DNA from: Bryobacteraceae bacterium
GTDB taxonomy: Bacteria; Acidobacteriota; Terriglobia; Bryobacterales; Bryobacteraceae
Length of the DNA: 64,000 nucleotides
Assembly (NCBI GenBank): GCA_026129905.1
Contig: JAHCHE010000022.1
Location: 1-64,000, forward strand
Reading direction: 5' to 3'
Numbering within the stretch: the stretch's first letter is position 1; every line of letters starts with the position of its first letter. A program made the position numbers and the translations under genes. The notes below the pieces were generated by a model. The model saw only the letters and a program-made list of their open reading frames with translations. It made no database searches and had not been told where the DNA came from. Of this stretch, positions 61,248 through 64,000 are shown piece after piece.

Positions 61248-62120
61248 CTACAGTCGGCCCCGGCTGCGCAACTCGCCGCGATCTTCTGGATGGCCAGACG
61301 TCTTGAGCATCGCGAGCAACTTCTGTGATATCGCGCCGTATTTCGCATTCAGTGTCAGTTCGTCGTGCTGTTCTTTGGAAAGCGGCTCAGCGCCAGGGCC
61401 ACCACCGCGGGGCACGGTGCCGGGTGCGTTTCTGAGGGCTGACAGCAGTTCTCGAAGTGTCTGACCGTCATACCAATACTTGCAGTGCGCAAACATGGCT
61501 TGTATTCCACGGAGTTCTTCCGTACTTAATGATTGCTGGAACAGTCGGAAACGCATTTCCGCATCTGCTCGGTCCTTGTGGCAGGATCGGCACAGCGCCA
61601 ACAGTGCGATGTCGGGATACTGCCATGGCTCACGCCCATAGCGGTAATAGCAGTGGTGAACCTCGATGCATTGTGTTGATGCGCACTCCTCGCATTGGCT
61701 GTTGCAGCGCTGTGGTATTCGACTCCGCTTTTTCTGCCATCGTGGGTCCTTCAGTCTTTCGCTGTACGATACCGTCGGAGAGGGGAGTGCTGGCCAATCC
61801 TCAATCGGATAGAAGCCCATGTTCCAGGCATGCCCGAGTTCAAAGTAATATCCAAAACCTTCCGCGAGATCCTGCAGTTCGTCGGGAACGCTCGTCCCGT
61901 AGTTCATCCACAAGAACAGGTCATTCTCGAAGGTCAGCACGAGTTCAGCCCCCTTGAGGAGGTTCTCAGGACCTTCGTGTTGCTCCCACTCGTCGGGAGT
62001 ATAGAAGCGATAGTCGTAGTCGATCTCGTGGATGCACAGCCACTCCTCAAATACCTCTCGCAGTACTGCCAGTTGCGCACGCATACCGCTATTATCTGAT
62101 CGGGGTGAACTCTGATTCAA
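61248..62120 (-). CDS. HNH-nuclease-like zinc-finger protein
   Basis: The product is 290 residues (a start at 62084 would give 278). The N-terminal 120 residues are unrecognised, acidic and aromatic-rich (EEWLCIHEIDYDYRFYTPDEWEQHEGPENLL, DLFLWMNYGTSVPDELQDLAEGFGYYFELGH). The middle has the HNH signature with paired Cys: CNSQCEECAS, IEVHHCYYRYG, ALCRSCHKDRADAE. The C-terminus is helical. It is probably a DNA endonuclease or a DNA-binding zinc-finger protein of mobile or defence type. It lies alone in the accessory island, opposite to the BrnT-type pair. Confidence 0.75.
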   Translation of the reverse strand: MNQSSPRSDNSGMRAQLAVLREVFEEWLCIHEIDYDYRFYTPDEWEQHEGPENLLKGAELVLTFENDLFLWMNYGTSVPDELQDLAEGFGYYFELGHAWNMGFYPIEDWPALPSPTVSYSERLKDPRWQKKRSRIPQRCNSQCEECASTQCIEVHHCYYRYGREPWQYPDIALLALCRSCHKDRADAEMRFRLFQQSLSTEELRGIQAMFAHCKYWYDGQTLRELLSALRNAPGTVPRGGGPGAEPLSKEQHDELTLNAKYGAISQKLLAMLKTSGHPEDRGELRSRGRL

Positions 62121-62242
62121 ACTGATTCGGACACAGTTGCGATGTCGAGTCTGCTGACGATAGCAGAGAACTTCGGCAGGACAACGGTCCGATGGCGTTC
62201 GATATCCGGTTGCGACTAGGAAGGAGAAACGCCGTTCCGCAG

Positions 62243-62466
62243 GACGGGCCGAGCACGAAGCAGGAGTGCGCGGACGCCGGACGAACGGCGATCGGTCCCG
62301 AGGTCAGGTTGCGGCGGGAGGCACGTTCCAGCTACCAGCCGGTTGCGGGTAGCGGGGCAGGAATAGCATCAGCGCGGCGGAGATTACCGTGAGGACGGCG
62401 AGAAGGGCCAGCAGGCCGGCGTAGGAACCGGCGGCGTCGTAGACGCGGCCCATCAGGACGGGGCCG
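62243..62466 (-). repeat. 3' end of the MFS gene (direct repeat B)
   Basis: This is the intact-gene copy of the repeat at 59339-59561; 62304-62466 lies within the MFS coding sequence and 62243-62303 beyond its stop. Similarity may extend a few bases further left (GAAACG near 62226). Confidence 0.88.
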
Positions 62467-63563
62467 GCGGCGCCGGCGATCGCGTAGGCGGTCCAGGTGA
62501 GGCCGTAAAGGGTCGAAAAGCTGCGCAGGCCGAAGTAGCGGGTCAGCAGGTATGGGGTGACGTCGGCTTCGCCGCCGAGGCCGAAACCGATCAGGGCGGC
62601 GGCCAGCAGGCCTTGCCCGCCGGTGGATGCGACGGCGAGCAGCGAAATGCCCGCCGCGACGCCCAACAGTAGAACAAACGAGACCTTCGGGCCGAAGTAA
62701 CGATCGAGCAGACGGCCGGTGACGAGGCGGCCGGCGAGGCTGGCGGCGCCGAGCACCGATACGGCCAGCGCCGCGCGATCCGCGTTCACGCCGCGGTCGG
62801 TCAGCAGCGGCGACAAGTGCGTGATGGCGCCGTTGACGGCGATGGAGCCGAGGAAGAGCGTCGCCACCAGCAGCCAGAAGGCGCGGGAAGCAACCCCTTC
62901 GCGGACCGAACTGCCGGCGGCGGTGGGACGCGAGGCGCCGGCTCCGGGATTTTCGCGGACAAAGAGCGCGGTCAACGGGATGCCCATCGCCAGGACGATA
63001 ACGCCAAGCGCCAGGTAGGCGGATCGCCAGCCGCGCGCGTCGATGATGGCTTGGGCGAGGGTTGGGAACACGATGGAGCCGGCGCCGACTCCGGCCATGA
63101 CCAGCGCCAGCGCCATGCCGCGCTGGTGGGTGAACCAGCTCGAGACCGCGCGAGCGTAGCCCATCTGCGTGGTCCCGTTACCGACCGCGCCGATGATGAA
63201 GAACGTGGCGTAGAGGTGGAGGAGGCTGGGAGTCAGCAGCGAGAGTGAACCGAACGCGACGCCGAACACGGCCATGCAGAACAGGACCACGCGGCGCGCT
63301 CCGTAGCGGTCGAGGAGGCGTCCGAGGACGGGCGAGCAGACGGCGACGGTCATGGCGGCGATGCCGAAGGCGGCGGAGATGCTCTCGCGTCCCCAGCCGA
63401 ACTCCTGGCTCAGCGGCTTGAGAAAGATGCCGAAGGTGAAGACCAGCAGCGACCCGAAGCTCACCATGACGCCGCAAAAGGCGGCGGCGACGACCAGCCA
63501 GCCGGGGTAGATCCGGGGTGGTTCGATCGCCGGAGCCTCGGCGCTGCTGCCCGGCGCGCGCAT
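62304..63563 (-). CDS. MFS transporter (monocarboxylate/oxalate-formate antiporter-like)
   Basis: The product is 419 residues with 12 predicted membrane segments. The start is RIYPGWLVVAAAFCGVMVSFG, typical of the MCT/OFA branch. The conserved loop is GRLLDRYGARRVVLF in the first half and GRLLDRYFGPKVSFV in the second. A central loop (RENPGAGASRPTAAG) separates the halves. It probably exchanges or imports small organic acids; the substrate cannot be read off. Its 3' end is duplicated at 59339-59561. Confidence 0.88.
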   Translation of the reverse strand: MRAPGSSAEAPAIEPPRIYPGWLVVAAAFCGVMVSFGSLLVFTFGIFLKPLSQEFGWGRESISAAFGIAAMTVAVCSPVLGRLLDRYGARRVVLFCMAVFGVAFGSLSLLTPSLLHLYATFFIIGAVGNGTTQMGYARAVSSWFTHQRGMALALVMAGVGAGSIVFPTLAQAIIDARGWRSAYLALGVIVLAMGIPLTALFVRENPGAGASRPTAAGSSVREGVASRAFWLLVATLFLGSIAVNGAITHLSPLLTDRGVNADRAALAVSVLGAASLAGRLVTGRLLDRYFGPKVSFVLLLGVAAGISLLAVASTGGQGLLAAALIGFGLGGEADVTPYLLTRYFGLRSFSTLYGLTWTAYAIAGAAGPVLMGRVYDAAGSYAGLLALLAVLTVISAALMLFLPRYPQPAGSWNVPPAAT

Positions 63564-63567
63564 AGCG

Positions 63568-64000
63568 TCAGAACAGGAGTTTGAGGGCGGCCTGAAACAC
63601 GCGTGGCGGTCCGGCTTCGAGGATGCGGCCGAAGTTCGGGGAGACCAGATCGTTCACCGGGACGCCGAAATTGGCGTGATTGGTGACGTTAAACGCTTCG
63701 ATACGCAACTGCGCGCGCAGGCTTTCGGAGAGATTCCAGTTCTTGAAAGCCGAAAGGTCGAGGTTTCCCTGACCCGGGCCGCGGACGATGTTGCGGCCGG
63801 CGTTGCCGAACCGGCCGGCTTCGGCGATCGCGTCGAGGCGGCGGAAGGCGGAGCGGGAAACCCATTCCTCGACGGTGCGCGGGCCCTGGTTGGGGTCGGA
63901 GATCAGGTCGGGGCGGCTGCCGTAGAAGCCGGTGATTTCCGGATGCGAACCCTGCTGGGAGACGTTCCGCGTGTCATAGACGGTGAAGGGCGTGCCCGAG
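63568..64000 (-). CDS. TonB-dependent (Oar-like) receptor, C-terminal part only
   Basis: The frame is open to the right edge, so about 143 C-terminal residues are visible. It reads FTVYDTRNVSQQGSHPEITG, SRPDLISDPNQGPRTVEEWV, NIVRGPGQGNLDLSAFKNW, LRAQLRIEAFNVTNHANFG and VFQAALKLLF, ending in the terminal Phe typical of outer-membrane beta-barrels. This pattern fits the acidobacterial Oar-like receptors with an N-terminal carboxypeptidase-regulatory domain. The stop is 4 bases upstream of the MFS start, so the two are probably co-transcribed. Confidence 0.85.
   Translation of the reverse strand, partial: SGTPFTVYDTRNVSQQGSHPEITGFYGSRPDLISDPNQGPRTVEEWVSRSAFRRLDAIAEAGRFGNAGRNIVRGPGQGNLDLSAFKNWNLSESLRAQLRIEAFNVTNHANFGVPVNDLVSPNFGRILEAGPPRVFQAALKLLF

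Overview
The window is high-GC bacterial DNA. It most likely comes from an acidobacterium of the Bryobacterales / Solibacter type. The evidence is family content: several exported proteins end in the Solibacter C-terminal module (TIGR03437 type), there is an acidobacterial VWFA protein, an ADOP-type duplicated permease beside a PadR regulator, Tat-exported Gfo/Idh/MocA and ThuA proteins, and an Oar-like TonB-dependent receptor at the right edge. This is inference from protein families; no rRNA or tRNA gene was seen.

Layout. 0-0.3 kb: truncated gene resembling mobile-element replication proteins, with a palindrome just upstream. 0.5-11.8 kb (minus strand): an array of exported proteins, partly duplicated and partly decayed. 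It includes a multi-domain glycoside-hydrolase-like gene cut by a 1498-bp IS66-family element with matching ends and an 8-bp target duplication. 12.5-22.2 kb: a large SF1 helicase, nagA, a DUF362 protein, ilvE, an M48 protease with a HAD phosphatase, and a VWFA protein. 22.3-29 kb: a FecR/DUF6600 protein with a long Gly/Ser/Arg tail, cheY/cheB debris, then a ferrous-iron operon with a DtxR-FeoA fusion regulator and a FeoB split into two genes. 29-32.7 kb: secreted metalloprotease region. 32.7-40 kb (minus): tight six-gene operon of a PQQ-like propeller, SIS protein, short MetE-like protein, Gfo/Idh oxidoreductase, ROK kinase and OLD-like ATPase. 40-44 kb: ADOP permease and PadR with clear operator candidates. 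44-49 kb: overlapping gdhA-mutS-anmK. 49-54.6 kb: exported proteins, then an M4 protease, its emfourin-type inhibitor and a histidine phosphatase carrying a second emfourin-like domain. 54.6-58.1 kb: ThuA, sugar isomerase-like and Gfo/Idh genes. 58.2-62.5 kb: accessory island with integrase debris, toxin-antitoxin modules and an HNH protein, partly bracketed by two copies of the 3' end of an MFS gene. 62.3-64 kb: that MFS transporter and a partial TonB receptor.

Frameshifts and stops cluster in accessory regions (0.5-2.6, 7.4-12.4, 22.3, 25.4 and 58.2-59.2 kb), while long runs of housekeeping genes are intact. This favours real gene decay over random sequencing error, although local assembly error cannot be excluded. 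The most novel-looking feature is the protease / emfourin / phosphatase-emfourin set at 52.2-54.6 kb.
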